A stretch of DNA of 64,000 nt from assembly GCF_963678635.1 (NCBI RefSeq), contig NC_087062.1:92167845-92231844 (forward strand), given 5' to 3'. Positions within the stretch are counted from its first letter, which is position 1. Every line of letters begins with the position of its first letter. The DNA comes from Symsagittifera roscoffensis. Its lineage: Eukaryota; Xenacoelomorpha; Acoela; Convolutidae. The notes below the pieces were generated by a model that ran no database searches, had not been told where the DNA came from, and saw only the letters and a program-made list of their open reading frames with translations. Positions 1 through 12,050 of this stretch are shown here, piece by piece. The position numbers and the translations under genes are program-made.

Positions 1-2534
1 ATTCGTCAAGCAAAGCATGAAGGATGCTATAGTTATAGCTGGAGTTATAGTCGTCATAAGTATAGTATGACTATTCGTTGCTACTGATTCTAGTACACAT
101 GCCATGAAAATTCCACGTGAAAGGTCGTTTTTTGACAGGGAAATAGTTGCAACTTTATGCTGGTCGTACTACTGTACATGTCTTATTCAATACCCCATTA
201 TTACTTCCAGGAGCGGATCTAGGATTTTCTTGGGGGGGGGGGGGATTTTCGAAAAATTTTTGAAAAATTTGTCGACCTTTTTTTAGGTCGACTTAATTGA
301 TTTTCTAAGCTCCTCCAAATCTAAAAATGATCCTCTTTTTGCCAAATTTTTTGCGCCGCGGACGTTTTTTGAAAAAAAAAGACCAAAATAAAGTTTGACC
401 CCAATGTCACGTTTTTTCAGCGCGCGCTCCCACCTCAAAAATAGTATATGTTGGCGACATAGGCGTATTAGAAAAATTTTAGAGTTCGCGAGCCAAAAAT
501 GGGGGCCCTAAGATAGTACCAAATGGTCACCCTTTGAGTAGTCAGCGGGTCGAATGCCTGAGGAAAGGGCGTCCCCCCCCCCTACCGCACCCTTCTAAAT
601 CCGCTAATGCTTCCATGTTTTTGTATCGAATACGAACTCTGAAATCTTGGATAAAACTGTAAATTTGCTGCTATCACTGTCTAAAAATGATAAACGTGCT
701 GACACTGGAACCTGTAAAAACGCGGCAAGGAAAAATTTCACTGAGTGGAAAAATTTTGGCCGAGGAACCCTACTCTCTCCAGACACCTGATGAACCCTTC
801 GACAAGGTAATGAAAATTTAGTCAATTTTCATGGCAATGAGTTTACAGAGTGTAGACGTGTTTTTTCGAAAACTGAAATTTTCAATCCCATTCAATTTCG
901 AGTTAATTCATTTCCGTCCGCAAGTTTTGAAGAAGCGGTGAAAGAGTTCCTCGAAAAATTATCATGAGATCAAACGAAGTATCACATTTTTGTTTCCCAG
1001 AGGAAAAAGTTGATACTTTAACCGTAACAAACGAATTAAAATTGCCAGTCAAGCAGTTAAAAATTTGGATTTTTGAACTAAAAAGAAAACGCATTGGCTT
1101 CTCTTTTGGTTACTAAATGGAGGTTTGGTTACTTTGGAAATATTCGTTGAGTGGTTGTACTGCTTTAAGAATTAGAAAAAATTGAAATATAAAGCGCGCA
1201 GTGACTTTTTGCAAAAAAAAATTGGCATAATGAAATTTTGAAACCACCACAAAATTTTCTGCCGTGATTACATTTACTTCAAGAATTCAATGAAAATTGC
1301 TATCGGTGCCGAGAAAAAAAACTGATATGGTTATAGGCAAATATTTAGCCAATTTTAGTTAATGACAGTAGTTTCAAATGCAGCATGAAACCATTATTAC
1401 GGCTTCAGTAATTTTTTGAGCGCGCTGTTAGTCTGAACAGAACTGGAAAGAGCTTTCAATAAAAAGATCAGAAAAAGAAAACTTTCAAGAAAAAAAAATT
1501 TCTGGTGAATTTTTTTTCTGGCAAAAATAAAAGAAATACTTCCTTTTTAAATAACTTTAGAGCTAACACTGCGTTTTTTCTTCTATTTTCAAGGATTTAA
1601 ATTTTTGAAAGCATCTACAATTTCATTATAGTACTCTAATGATGCCAATAACCTGCACAAAAGCCTGTTATTTTCGTTTTTATCTTCTGTAATTGACCAG
1701 AGAGAAGTTTTCTTTACAATTAAAATGGGATGGTTCAAACCTTCCGATGATTGGCTTCTCTCAATATTGGTTAACACATCCTGTTAAAAAATTGGTTTTT
1801 AAACGCATATTTTGTCTTTTGTCAAAGGTTTCACTTTTTCGGACATTAAAGTTTATTATATATTGGCGGAAATAATGTGTTTTTTTTTCAATTTTTATGC
1901 TCATAAATTTAATTTGCTAAGTATTTCATCATTACAAAATACGAAACGGAGGAATTTGATTTTGAAAGTTCTTATTCAAATTTGCCCTGATGCATGAAAT
2001 GGTCGTATTGTTCACGCTTTTTTACCCCAAAATTAACAATTAAAACTGGCCACTAAAGTATCATGCACTTAACAATGGCTTTAAATTGAGGAAATGCTTA
2101 AGATATTGGCCGAACTTTACCAAAGCAGGAACCAATTTAGTGGATTGACAATCAAGATAAAAATCACCGCGAGCAGAAAAAGTCAAGCAAAAACAGCCAA
2201 TTTTTAAAAAAATAGGATGGAAAAAGAAGATCACTCCTTCGAAGCTGCAGTAACTGAAGTCTTTTCCTTCTATGTCATCCCAGGTACACTTCAAACTCCT
2301 TTGAAATGTGACACGAAAAATTAGTATAAAATCCGGGAAATTTTTGTGGAAAATTGCTAAATTCTGTTAATCGTAACAAACTAGAAAAAATGCTTTAAAA
2401 TTTTATACTCTGATTTATCTGTTTTTTTTTTGCCAAAATCATACCAAAAATATTTCGCTTCTTCTTCAAATTTTAATTATTTTCCAAAACTAGAAAGAGT
2501 TTCAAAGTTTGACGGACGTGGATTTAAATTACAG
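1..2534. other. Non-coding, repeat-bearing upstream region
   Basis: No convincing exon is visible on either strand. The region holds one TIR-bounded element (212-605) and otherwise AT-rich sequence with many A and T runs. The short open frames here are low-complexity chance frames. The missing N-terminal exon of the receptor gene could lie here or before the window, because the first exon found starts in phase 1 behind an acceptor at 2534. Confidence 0.5.
212..605. mobile_element. MITE-like element with AGCGGATTTAG-type termini (copy 1)
   Basis: The element opens with AGCGGATCTAGGATTT and closes with TAAATCCGCT, the inverted form of the same end. A run of 13 G (232-244) lies just inside the left end and a C-rich run just inside the right. 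A second copy with the same internal landmarks (GTCGACC, TTTTGCGCCGC, GGCGCGCGCTCC, GTCGAA near the right end) lies at 50147-50518. It has no coding capacity, so it is best read as a non-autonomous DNA transposon. The superfamily is not determined. Confidence 0.65.
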
Positions 2535-2682
2535 CGACTGGGGGAGTAGCAGTTATATGCAACTTGCTCATCATCCTCACTGTTAAGCGCCTGAAGGGAA
2601 GACTGAGGCCAGGAGGCATGTACATGGCTCTCGTGGCTGTCATCGACATTCTCAGCACCGTCTGTCAGGTGTTCGTTTACGG
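2535..2682 (+). CDS. GPCR exon A: TM1 to TM2
   Basis: This is an internal exon of a class-A-like seven-transmembrane receptor. It starts after the acceptor ATTACAG in phase 1 and ends at the donor GG|GTGAGA in phase 2, giving 48 whole codons. TM1 holds the conserved Asn in GVAVICNLLIIL (position 1.50). A basic loop, KRLKGRLRPGG, follows, and TM2 holds the conserved Asp in LVAVIDIL (2.50). The split Gly codon at the 3' end is completed by the first base of the TM3 exon at 20349, which supports joining them across a 17.7-kb intron. No start codon or N-terminal exon was found. The ligand class cannot be told from this sequence. Confidence 0.8.
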
Positions 2683-4921
2683 GTGAGACACTCTTTTTTC
2701 TTTTTCAAAATACTGTTTCAATTAAACACCCGCAATTTAAGAACCCACTACTCTTTCAGTTGTGTTCATTAGAGTTAAGAAAAAGCTTATGCAAAAGGTC
2801 TTCTTAATCAGCCCTTATTGAGATTCCAAGCCCACGCGGGCAGAGATTACGCTTAGACTGCTCAGCAAGAGCCGCTCAAACAGCTAAGAAACCAATCATA
2901 AACGTCCCAAAATGCTCAATTCAATCAAAATTTTATAAACAAAAAGCCCAAAATTACTAAAATTGTATCACGAATAGCTCAATTAGCTCAAACTTTGACC
3001 GGTTTTTTATTTTTGATTCTGTGTATTTATCCTTATGAGGCCAAACTCTGCATTGTAAGCGAATTCCGGAACTTTGCTACTTTTCTTTGATCTTCTTCGC
3101 TGTTTTGAATTCCACAAACAAATACCTAAAACACTGTATCGGTCAAAATCGCTCAAAAATAGGCGATTTTCAGGTATCCACAACTATATTTGCTGAATCC
3201 AGAATAGTTTGTGGAGTCCACAAACAAATAATAAGACATTTGTATAGTCAAATCGAGCTGTTGCGAGTTCCGCAATTGTAAGCGGAATCCGCAAATTGTA
3301 AGTGGAACGCTACTACAGTGATCAACTACCAGTTGAAATGCCAAACGTTTGGTCTCAATTCGCGTCAACCTATTTTCGATCTCAAATCCTGTCAACTTCA
3401 ATCTCAACTTCGATCTAGAATCGGAATCTACTAGATCATCAGCATTTGAGATTGATGGAATGCCAAATACTGACCAGTATTTGGGATTTATGCAATCCCA
3501 AATACTGACTTGAATTGGCGACATGATGTTTGTTGTTTTTCCATACGCTCTGACCCCAATGACTCCAAACATTAATTTTATTCGGTGTTGTGTTTCCAAA
3601 AAACTGAAAGGTGACATCCACCGATTTAGTTATCAAATGTTTTGAGATTTGTTCGTGGATTCCGCTGACAATGGTTAAGTCCTTGCCTTTAAACTCCGCC
3701 TTGCTATAGATAAGAATTCCAGCTCTAGCTTTTAAATGTTTATATGCAAGTTCAGTAATAAACAAAATTCTGAATCTACTTACAGTTTGCGGAATCCATT
3801 TGCATTTGCGGATACCGCCTACAAATTTTCCGGCTTCCACTTACTTTTGCGGATTCCACTAATACTTTGTGGAATCCATTTACAGTTGCGGAATCCAGAA
3901 CAACTCTCTATATTCGCTGGTTGCTGAATCCGCGGCATTCAAATGTGCCGACAAAACTTACGTTACAGGTATTTGAACGCGGAATCCACAGAAATTTTGT
4001 AAGTGGAAACCACTTAAATTTTGAGAGATGTTTAAAGGTTTTTCTAGTGAATCCAGGAACAAACAGATACAAAATTGTGCGCCTATCCAGTATGTTCCAA
4101 TTTTCTCAACCAAAAAGGGGTGTTTCGACTGTCTTGCTTTCATCAACTGTGGTTGCTTCAAAAACTGTTCGAAATGATTGTTTTGGTCTCCCAGTGAAAA
4201 CACATCTGATTTAACTTTGTATTTCAGATTTTGGACAAAAAAATTCAAATTTTTGGATTGGCTTTTATCATTTTCAAAATCCCTTACAAGGCCAAACAGT
4301 GTATTTTTGATTTGCAATAAGGACATTCTCTTTGATCTTTCCTTTGTTCTTTCGCTTTCTTTTATCAATCCCACAATGTAATATATGTTTGTAGTATGTT
4401 TTGGGTTTGTTTTAACTGTGCTCGACTTATTTTTGGGTATGCTCGACCTATATTTAAGAAGGCAATCATTGCTTGAATTATTAGGAGGCAATCATTGCTT
4501 GAATTAAGTGTTCAATTGAGTAATTTCAATTATTTTTTTAATTTATATGATTTTCACCTAATCAAACAATCGGCAACATCAAGTAATTTGAGCAAAACAA
4601 AAAAGTTCTCATAAAATTTTTCCAGTAACTTGTTCAATATAGCAATTGTCAAACCTCCTTAACGGTAGAAAATTTTTTTTTCGAGATAAGTGATTTATCT
4701 TTTTCTGTTTGATCTCAGAACGTATTAATTAGGGAATAAAAACACTCGTCAAAAATTTGTTCGATCGCCAAATGTTATCTGAAAAAAACTCATTTCTTCA
4801 CTTTAGATCTTCAAAAATTTCAAATCAAAGTATCAAAGGATAGAATGTAAAGTGAACCATTGGGAGTTTTCTTAAGTCGGCGAACTTTCAGCAAAAAAAA
4901 TTATTGGTTTACAGAAATTGT
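2683..4921. other. Intron 1, left part: degenerate short tandem repeats
   Basis: No exon is seen. From about 3050 to 4020 the sequence is dominated by imperfect repeats of a motif like GGAATCCGCAAATTGTAAG in both orientations. This accounts for the long open frames on the minus strand at 3153-3840. A 24-base unit containing GCAATCATTGC occurs twice in a row at about 4461-4506. The rest, up to the retroelement at 4922, is AT-rich and featureless. Confidence 0.55.
3050..4020. repeat. Degenerate GGAATCC tandem-repeat array
   Basis: Variants of TGCGGAATCCA, GTGGAATCC and their reverse complements recur every 20-40 bases across about 1 kb, for example at 3097, 3190, 3270, 3290, 3790, 3850, 3880 and 3990. 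The array looks like an old, scrambled simple satellite. Confidence 0.6.
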
Positions 4922-5936
4922 TGAGTTATGACCTATTGGTTATACTCATAGAGTAATTTCAGATAAGGTATACCGTCTGATCGTCACGCTATCTTATTTT
5001 GGGCCGGATAGATTCGTGCAATTTCTTAGTCTAATACCGATCTTAATCTCACTCTTATATCTCCTAGTCTCAAAAGATCTAGTGTATACTGATTTATGCG
5101 AGTTAGTTCTTGGAGTTTCTCCTGAAGGAGAACAACTGTATTCAAATTTTTATTCAAATTGTTCTGGTGCTGAAACTACAAGTAGTTTCAGCACTTATAA
5201 ATAAGTGTCAAAATTAGAGATGGAATAGAATAGAGATAGAACAGATTGGTTAGTTAGTATTTTTTTATAGTGATATTTTGCAATAATACAATTGGTTTAT
5301 AAATACTAGTTTAGAACTGGTTCCACCCATCCGGGGTTTAGGGAGTTTTTTGTTTTTAATTGTTTAATGTAGTGAAAGACGGTTGATGTAGTTTTTTTTA
5401 GAAGTTGCGAGCATTGATTTCTGGGAGAAAAGAGAAGTGTGGTTGTTTGTGATTGACAGAGGAAGAATGTTTCGTTCATGTTTCAAGGTGGGTCTCGTTG
5501 ATTGTGGTGGTCTTGGGTGATTATGTCAATTTTTCTGATCGATGCAATGATGTATCGATTTCGTCAAGTTAGAGCGAGACTACCTGCAGTGTGAAGTTTG
5601 ACCTTTCCGTGTGAAGTGCCAAATGATTAGGGTTGGTACGTGTAGTCACCATCGAGATGGCCAAGGGTCTAGTTCAATGGTTTTCCTTTGCTGCGATGTT
5701 AACCCATACTTAAAATCGTTTGAAAACAGTGACTTTTGGCAGCAAATTGAATAGATTTGACATTCCAGAGTTGGAATGTAGTTTGGTTGTCATCTCTTTT
5801 GCTGCTCGTTCCTTGGGCTCTAAGAAATTTTCACACAATGCATTTATGGTTTACATATATAAATACTTCTTGTTAGTTAAGTTTTAGTTATGATTTATTA
5901 TTAATTGTTATCGCAAAAGCGTTTTACTTTAGTTTG
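4922..5936 (-). repeat. e1 3' LTR (left copy)
   Basis: This aligns along its length with 19193-20215. Shared landmarks are CTCATAGAGTAATTTCAG, CTAGTCTAATACC, GATCTAGTGTATACTG, the imperfect palindrome CATTCCAGAGTTGGAATG near 5763, and GTTATCGCAAAAGCG near the right end. ATATATAAA near 5855 gives a TATA-like element on either strand. Similarity to the left end of e2 continues past 5936 to about 6415, so the true LTR may be longer and the right-hand copies of both elements truncated. Confidence 0.8.
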
Positions 5937-7300
5937 GTTTTTTTCGAGGAGTCGCTTACACTAGAGCAACTCTTGGCAAAAAAAAGAGTGTGGGTAAACA
6001 AAGCGTGGTTGTAGCGCGGTGGGTTAGGCCGGCTATAGAGCATGCTCATGAAATCCCTCTGGTTGGTGAGGCCAGGAGTGGGCTATATTTTTGTGGTCTC
6101 TTTGTGCAGAGTCTCTTTATTTGTTCAACCTTTTGTTTCATTTTTAATACTTGTTTTTCTCTTTTTTGTTTTGGTTGTGTCTTTTTCTCAAAAATGGAAT
6201 CTTTTGGTTTGGGTTTGTCTTTCGACATTTTTGTGTTTAGTTTGGTTTCAGTAAAATTTAAAAATGGTTTTCAAAAGAATATTTTATCCAGTTTTAATCT
6301 GGTTTTAATCTGGTTTGGGTACCGTGGGATTTTTTTCTTTAGTCCTGCTATTAGTTTGTGGCTTTGTGAAGTTGGTATCGTAAGCTGCGTTGGTTAGTTC
6401 ATTTTACTATATAATTCTTTCGAACCGGGTTAAGGGAAACTTTGAAACGTGTGGAAGTAAGTTAGAGTTGTTATTAGTGAAATTTAAAACTTAAAATTAA
6501 TTATTTAAACAATTCGTCGTGGGCGATCTGTGCAATTGTGGAAATAATGTGTGAGTTATGGATGAGTGAATGATTTAAATTATTTGCAATTTTTTTATGA
6601 ATTTACTACAATGAAATATTAATTTTACTGCTATGGGGGTTTAAATCTATGAAATTACTGCTGTTTTGAGGTAAACTTTACTGCTTTAGTTAAATACTGT
6701 AATTGTTAAATTGAAATTAAAAAATTATAGAAAAGCGTTGACAACTTTTTATTTACTTATTTTTTGTTTTAGAAAATTGAGCGGTGAAATCTAAAAAAAA
6801 ATGTGAAACATTCATAAGGAATGAACAGTTTTGTTTGAAATTTCTTAGTTAAAAATACTTAATTATAGTTAATTAGACGTATTTAGTTTCTAGGAGAGAA
6901 CATAGAAGCTCGAGTGTTCTGATGACCTTGTGCTCCTCACTACTTAGTGAGAATTCATACGGTGTGTTTTGAATTGGAGTATAAAGCTTATGGTTATATT
7001 TAGCGTCAAGAATATATATTCTAGGATTGGGACTTCGACGGGCTGTATATATTCGTGGGGGACAATTAGTGGGCGAGATTCGTTGACCTTAAGAGTTCTG
7101 GTAAGTGGGCAGAATATATACATTTGTCTTATGGGGTCCTAATATCGGATGATGCCTTGCATATTAGTGTCTTTTATACAGTATGTGAAGTTTAGGAAGA
7201 ATGTTGAAGTATATTTAAGTATATGAGCTAAAAAATGTGAATCGGTGTTGTAGGTTTCGTGATGGTGTATTAGTTGAATAGTGGTGTTGAATAAGTTTAT
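5937..7300 (-). other. e1 3' non-coding region next to the 3' LTR
   Basis: The stretch shares blocks with e2 at 30430-31330, including GGGTTAGGCCGGCTATAGAG (6014-6042 versus about 30510). It is either the 3' untranslated region of the element or additional LTR. It holds no convincing protein. The open frame at 5990-6397 on the plus strand is T-rich low complexity. Confidence 0.5.
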
Positions 7301-7359
7301 AATAAGTGTATGTGTGAGTTTGTTTAGTGCTTAACATTATTTGATTTGACCAGTGTAAG

Positions 7360-8540
7360 TTACGTTCGTTTGGTGTAAGGAAATTGAAAGTTAATGAGAA
7401 ATGATTAAATTTATTAAAATAAGAATCGTAGGCTTTGGTGTCGCGAAGTGCTGTGGATATAACATTATCATATTTTTTTGTTCATGCAGTTAAGGACAAA
7501 TACATATTGCAATTTTAAGTAAAATTTTTGAGTTAGTTGCGGACTAGTATTGTTATGGTCTTCTAAAAATGTATCCTCCATATAACGTGCAATAGCGTGA
7601 TCATAGTGCTTAATCGAGAATCGGTTTGCTTTCTGTGCAACAAACCTATTTAATGTTTGCGTTAGTCCTATGGTTGTGAATTGTTTTTCATGCAGTGCTG
7701 TGGTTAGGTAGTGTACTCGTGTTCGACATAATTCATTGTCTTCTTGGTTATTATATAATGCAAGTGATAATGGGTTAGTGAAATGGTAAAATGATGTGCA
7801 TGAAAGTGTGGGAAACAGGGTATATTCGTCAACTTAAGTTCATTAATCGTTGTTGGTGGTTTGGTAGTAAGTGTAATGTGGAAAGTATGGTAAACGCATT
7901 TGTAGTAATTCTTGAGTGGTGTGGAGTGGGTGAACGGAAAACATTCGAGGAGGTCGGGGGTTGGGATGATCTCGTTTGAATACTCGGTGGGCTCGGGTTT
8001 CATCAATTTTGGATGCTGAGTTGGAAGATTCGGAGGATGTAAAGGGTTGCGATAAGTGATGAATGGTTAGTGTGTTAGGGTTTTGAAGCTCTTTTTGTAA
8101 GGTGACGAAATTAGCAAGCTTGTTTTCTAGTTCTTCATTGAAGGTGCTAGGGGGGTCGTGTTGGTCGCTGATCATTGGGGAGAGAATTGAGGTTGCGTAG
8201 GTGTAGGAAGAAGCGGCTGGGAAAGGTTCATCGGGAGTTGGGGTGTGGAGTGGACGGAAGGGGGGTTGCGAAAAAGTGGACGGGCTGGGCTAGGAAATTT
8301 GGAACTCATCTGGAGTTTCGATATCAGAAGTAATAATTTGTTATGGAAAACTGTGTTTGTGGAGTTATCATCTTAATCCATGCGTGGTGAATTATTAGTG
8401 TATGATGGTATGGGAGAGGGAGTGAGATCAGAGACTGATATGTTAGGAGATAGGTGGTAACAAAGGGAACGGTTGAGGGATCCAATCTGGCGGCTCATCG
8501 CGGGCTAAAAAGATGGTTGTTCTGAGAACGGAAATTAGAG
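7360..8540 (-). pseudogene. e1 post-env ORF region (unknown protein), broken
   Basis: Minus-strand frames at 7704-8006 and 7843-8175, plus stop-interrupted sequence up to about 8540, align with e2 at 31365-32402. Shared parts include the Arg-Gln-Ile-Gly / Pro-Gln-Ile-Gly start region near 8500 and an acidic segment (SDQHDPPSTFNEELENKLA) near 8150. The product is Ser/Thr/Pro-rich with no recognisable domain. It lies between the envelope-like gene and the 3' LTR, where some retroviruses and errantiviruses carry accessory genes. No function is assigned. Confidence 0.5.
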
Positions 8541-8896
8541 GTGTGTGGCTGTTCTTTGATTATTCGTAAGTGTCTTCTATATTCGGTTGATGGGCTACTA
8601 TTTGAGTAATTAGACTTTGTGGGTAGCTATGAATTTTAGATTTGTGCTCTGCTACTGGTGTTAATTAAGATAACGGATAGTTATTATGTAACTTGTGTAA
8701 TTGTGGTGCAGTGGGTATTGCATTTTTGTTGTATTGTGAAGTATCATATGCATTTGATGTTGTTGATAGTTTTTTGTTGTATTCATTTATTTGAGCGTTT
8801 AGAACAATTTTGTTAAATGAGGTCGAAAATATTTCACAAAATCCTGCGAATAATATGCGTGCTTGTTTGTTTACTTATGTGTGTTTTGCGCATGTG

Positions 8897-10700
8897 TTAT
8901 AGATTCCTTTCAATAATGAGAAAATAAAACCTAAAAAAATGAAACATTGCGTATATTATAGTCAATCTTTCTAAGATGTAGTAGGGCCATCCTAGAAAGG
9001 CGAGAAGTTCGTTTTTTAAGTTAACAAAACTGAAAATATTAATAGGTGAAATATCTTGTGGACGGTATTTTCTATCGTTGAAATAGATGTAACCTTTTAT
9101 ATCTTGAAAATATCCACTGTAGCATTGTGCATAGATGTCTGAAAATCCTGCGATTTCTGCAAATTTTCTTAAATTTTGATCAAGGGATTGTCTTTGTATT
9201 GTATCCATTTTTGTAAGGAGTTCTTGAAACTATTGTGTGCGAATATGAAGTTGTATATCGGACCTGGAGTGTATAAATATTGATTGTGAATCTATATTTG
9301 GGTTTCTTGCAATCACTTTGATACTTTCTGGCGAAAAATTATTTAACGGTGGCATTAGTCTAGGGTATGGTGTTAGAATATAGTATTTAGCTTTATCTGG
9401 ATTTAGCTGTACAACTTTGTGGCTATTTTCAGTTCCACTCGGAACGGCTGTATCCCGAAAAAATGTTCGTCTAGAAAGTGTGTCAACAAAATATAAAATA
9501 AGGTATTGTTCATGAGTGATAGTTTTTGTAAACGTGTAGTGCCTTTGCCTTGTGGACGAAGTTTTCCACCAGTATTTTCTGTGTTTTTCAGAAATGTTAT
9601 TGAGATGTATGAGTTTTCGTCATTATTAGAACTATGATGCGTTGGATTTGGGTTAATTATTATTTTCCTATTTTCATGTCGAAACCTTTTTCGTATTCGA
9701 CAAGAGTTTTTGAATATTGTGTTTTGTAAAGTGAGTTTTATATTTGCCAGCGAGTTCTGTTTCAAAGTAGATTTGGAAACGTGTCAATTTTTTTTTATAT
9801 TCCATTGATATTGTTTTGACGATTTCTGTTTTGTCGGATTTTCTCAGAGTTAAGTTTATCATAAGGGATTGATCCAATAAAACATTTCTGATGAAATTTT
9901 AAAATTCTTGAGTGAATTGTTGCAACTTGAAATCTTGAAATGTGGTACACGTGTCTTCGGGGAACCAAACAATAGTTGCTTGTGTTCTTGTTGTCAGATT
10001 GCATAAACCTTGGTCTTTTTTGCAAGGTAATTTTGTTCCTTGACATTTTATTGTGTCGTCTTTTAAATTTCGTGTTAGTTGTGTGTATTCTAATTGGATT
10101 TTCCAATCAAGAAACATTTTTTCTTGTTATCCTTTGTTTTTTGTGTCTGCTTTACAATTAGAAGGTGTGTTTATTCCAATGTGTGGTATCCAATTTTTAC
10201 ATTGGATATCATAAGTTAATCGTCCATGTGCACCGCGGAACGGGTATTTATCGTCTAATATTATATGACCTTAGTATCTTTCAAGTTTTGCTTGATGTGC
10301 AGAGTCTGGAAATACTTAAAAATTTACCAAATTTCGTCTTGTGCCTTTATTTGTAGTTAACTTTAATCGTTAAAGCTCGTTTTTACAATCCTCAGGATTA
10401 GGATGTGAAAGTCTTTCTATATTGCTTTGATAGAAAGATTCGTGATCGAGTCTATTTTTGATTCCATTTGAGACTTGGGAACAAGGTACGTTTTTCTCTG
10501 AAAATTTTGCTGTGAATTTATATCCTGTTAAGGTTGTAGCTCGGGCTTTTATTTAAACAGTCGCTACTACATTCGTTGTTTCTATTTTTTGTGGTTCGGA
10601 CTCGCGTTGAGTTACTTGGTTTATGGCGTTTTTATGTATTGTTTTGTGCTCATTTTCTTCACAATCATAGTGTGTGACTGATAAATCTTGAGGTCTTGTT
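8897..10700 (-). pseudogene. e1 envelope-like gene, disrupted
   Basis: A set of overlapping minus-strand frames (10621-10830, 9899-10117, 9674-9877, 9403-9765, 8897-9208) follows the pol end in the position of an env gene. The upstream part has scattered Cys and polar sequence. The last frame ends in a hydrophobic, aromatic-rich stretch near 8910-9000 that could be a membrane anchor. The segment around 9160-9360 aligns with e2 at 32943-33260, showing both elements had the same gene. Frameshifts and stops make it non-functional. Calling it env rests on position, Cys content and the C-terminal membrane segment, not on a recognised domain. Confidence 0.5.
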
Positions 10701-10771
10701 CGAGGGGAACGATTTTTATGAGATGTTTGTTCTGAAAGAATAAGGGGAGAGGGTTTGGAGGAAAAAGATTA

Positions 10772-11856
10772 TTAAAAAATACATATGTAGGACAGTCCGG
10801 AAAATAGGTTATAGAATGTGAGGTATCCAAGTGTTTTTTGTATAACTATCGTATTTAAAGATAATTTTTGTTGTGATAGATGGGGAGGTAATGATTCAGC
10901 TGTTATATTCGGTGGAGCTAAGGGGAGAGGGTGATCTACTAAATTATTTAATTTTTCTGTTATCTCAAGTTTAAGTGTGAAATTGTATTGTGTAAGGATT
11001 TGTATGTTGTATTCCTGTTGTCTTTGTGAATATTTGAGTGCCCAAGTATGTAGTCTGTTGCTATCAAGATGTTGACCAAATAAGGGAGGGGGTGCTACGA
11101 ATGTATTCCAGTCTAATCGTTGGGGTATATTATTGGTTAAAAAATCTCTATATCTATCTTCTAAATTTGTAGGAAAATTCAGAGGATAATTTGAGGTTTG
11201 ACTTATTGTAGAAGGGGTTGAAGGTAAGGACAAGAATTCTGGTAATGACAAAGATGTATCCGATGAGATATCTATAGGGTCGTTTACCAAGTTTGGTTCA
11301 CCTTGAGTGAAAGCTTGCGTCATCCAATGTGGGAGACGCTTTGTTGAAGTTGGGGGTTAAAGGGATTTTCACGAATATGTTGGGATTTGGGGGTTGATCT
11401 TAAGTAATCCGATGGTATGTTCGGAGTGTTTTGCTGTGAAGTAGATTGTAATGGTGGTGGGGTACTTTGAATTGTGTTATTGGAAGGTATAAAAGATTTG
11501 GGGTTGGTGATGAGGGTATATTAAAATGAACTCTGAGAGTTGTAAAATTTCTATTACGTCTTGGATGTATGATTTGTCTATCTAATGTGTCTTCGTCAAT
11601 TAAGATCTTGTAGGAGAGAAAGGTATATATTATATATTGCTTCGTATTGTGGTTCGCTTAGAGTTTCGTGGCGAACTATGGATATCAAAGGTTCTGATAA
11701 TAATGCGTGTCTTTCGTCAAATGTATATGAGTTTTCTTGAAATGAATTAAGTGTTGATGATTGGGGGTGATTTGTCTGACTAGAAATTGGTGTTGTTGGA
11801 GATTTCCGGGATATCGTAGTCGGTGGGGATTGTTGTGTTGGTTGTTGGTTAGCCAT
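10772..11856 (-). pseudogene. e1 Ser/Pro/Gln-rich ORF between pol and env
   Basis: Frames at 11596-11856 (86 aa, with Met at its start) and 10772-11323 (183 aa) are separated by about 270 bases of the same Pro/Ser/Gln-rich composition with stops. The N-terminal part has QQPTQQSPPTT and later SEPLISIVRHETLSEPQYEA. The second part ends near an aromatic, hydrophobic stretch. The matching part of e2 (34360-35103) is more damaged. The product could be the N-terminal part of the envelope precursor or a separate accessory protein. No domain is recognised. Confidence 0.5.
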
Positions 11857-11937
11857 TTTGAAAATTTATTTAACTTTTACCTATGAAGAAATTTTATGTT
11901 GATTATAAAATTCTTCTATGAAAATGATTAAAAATTT

Positions 11938-12050
11938 TGTTGCTAGTGCAAAAGTTATTAATTGCCTTTTTTATACATGTTTTGATGCTAGTGCAAAAGT
12001 TGTTGCTGGTGCAAAAGTTATTAATTGCTTTTTTTATACATGTTTTATAC
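11938..12050. repeat. Two to three copies of a GCTAGTGCAAAAGTT unit
   Basis: The motif GCTAGTGCAAAAGTTATTAATTGC with TTTTTTATACATGTTTT behind it occurs twice, with an additional partial copy between (11941, 11990, 12006). It lies in the non-coding spacer of e1 between integrase and the next ORF. Confidence 0.7.

Noticed and set aside
3153-4491. Minus-strand open frames of 133-177 codons
   Set aside because: They lie within the GGAATCC repeat array and its flanks. The periodic repeat removes stops, the residues show no family pattern, and neighbouring frames overlap with equal length.
5990-6397. Plus-strand 135-codon frame rich in Phe, Ser and Leu
   Set aside because: It sits in the 3' region of e1 in T-rich sequence and is antisense to the element. 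The hydrophobic look comes from T-rich codons, and the e2 counterpart (30482-30873) does not conserve the frame.
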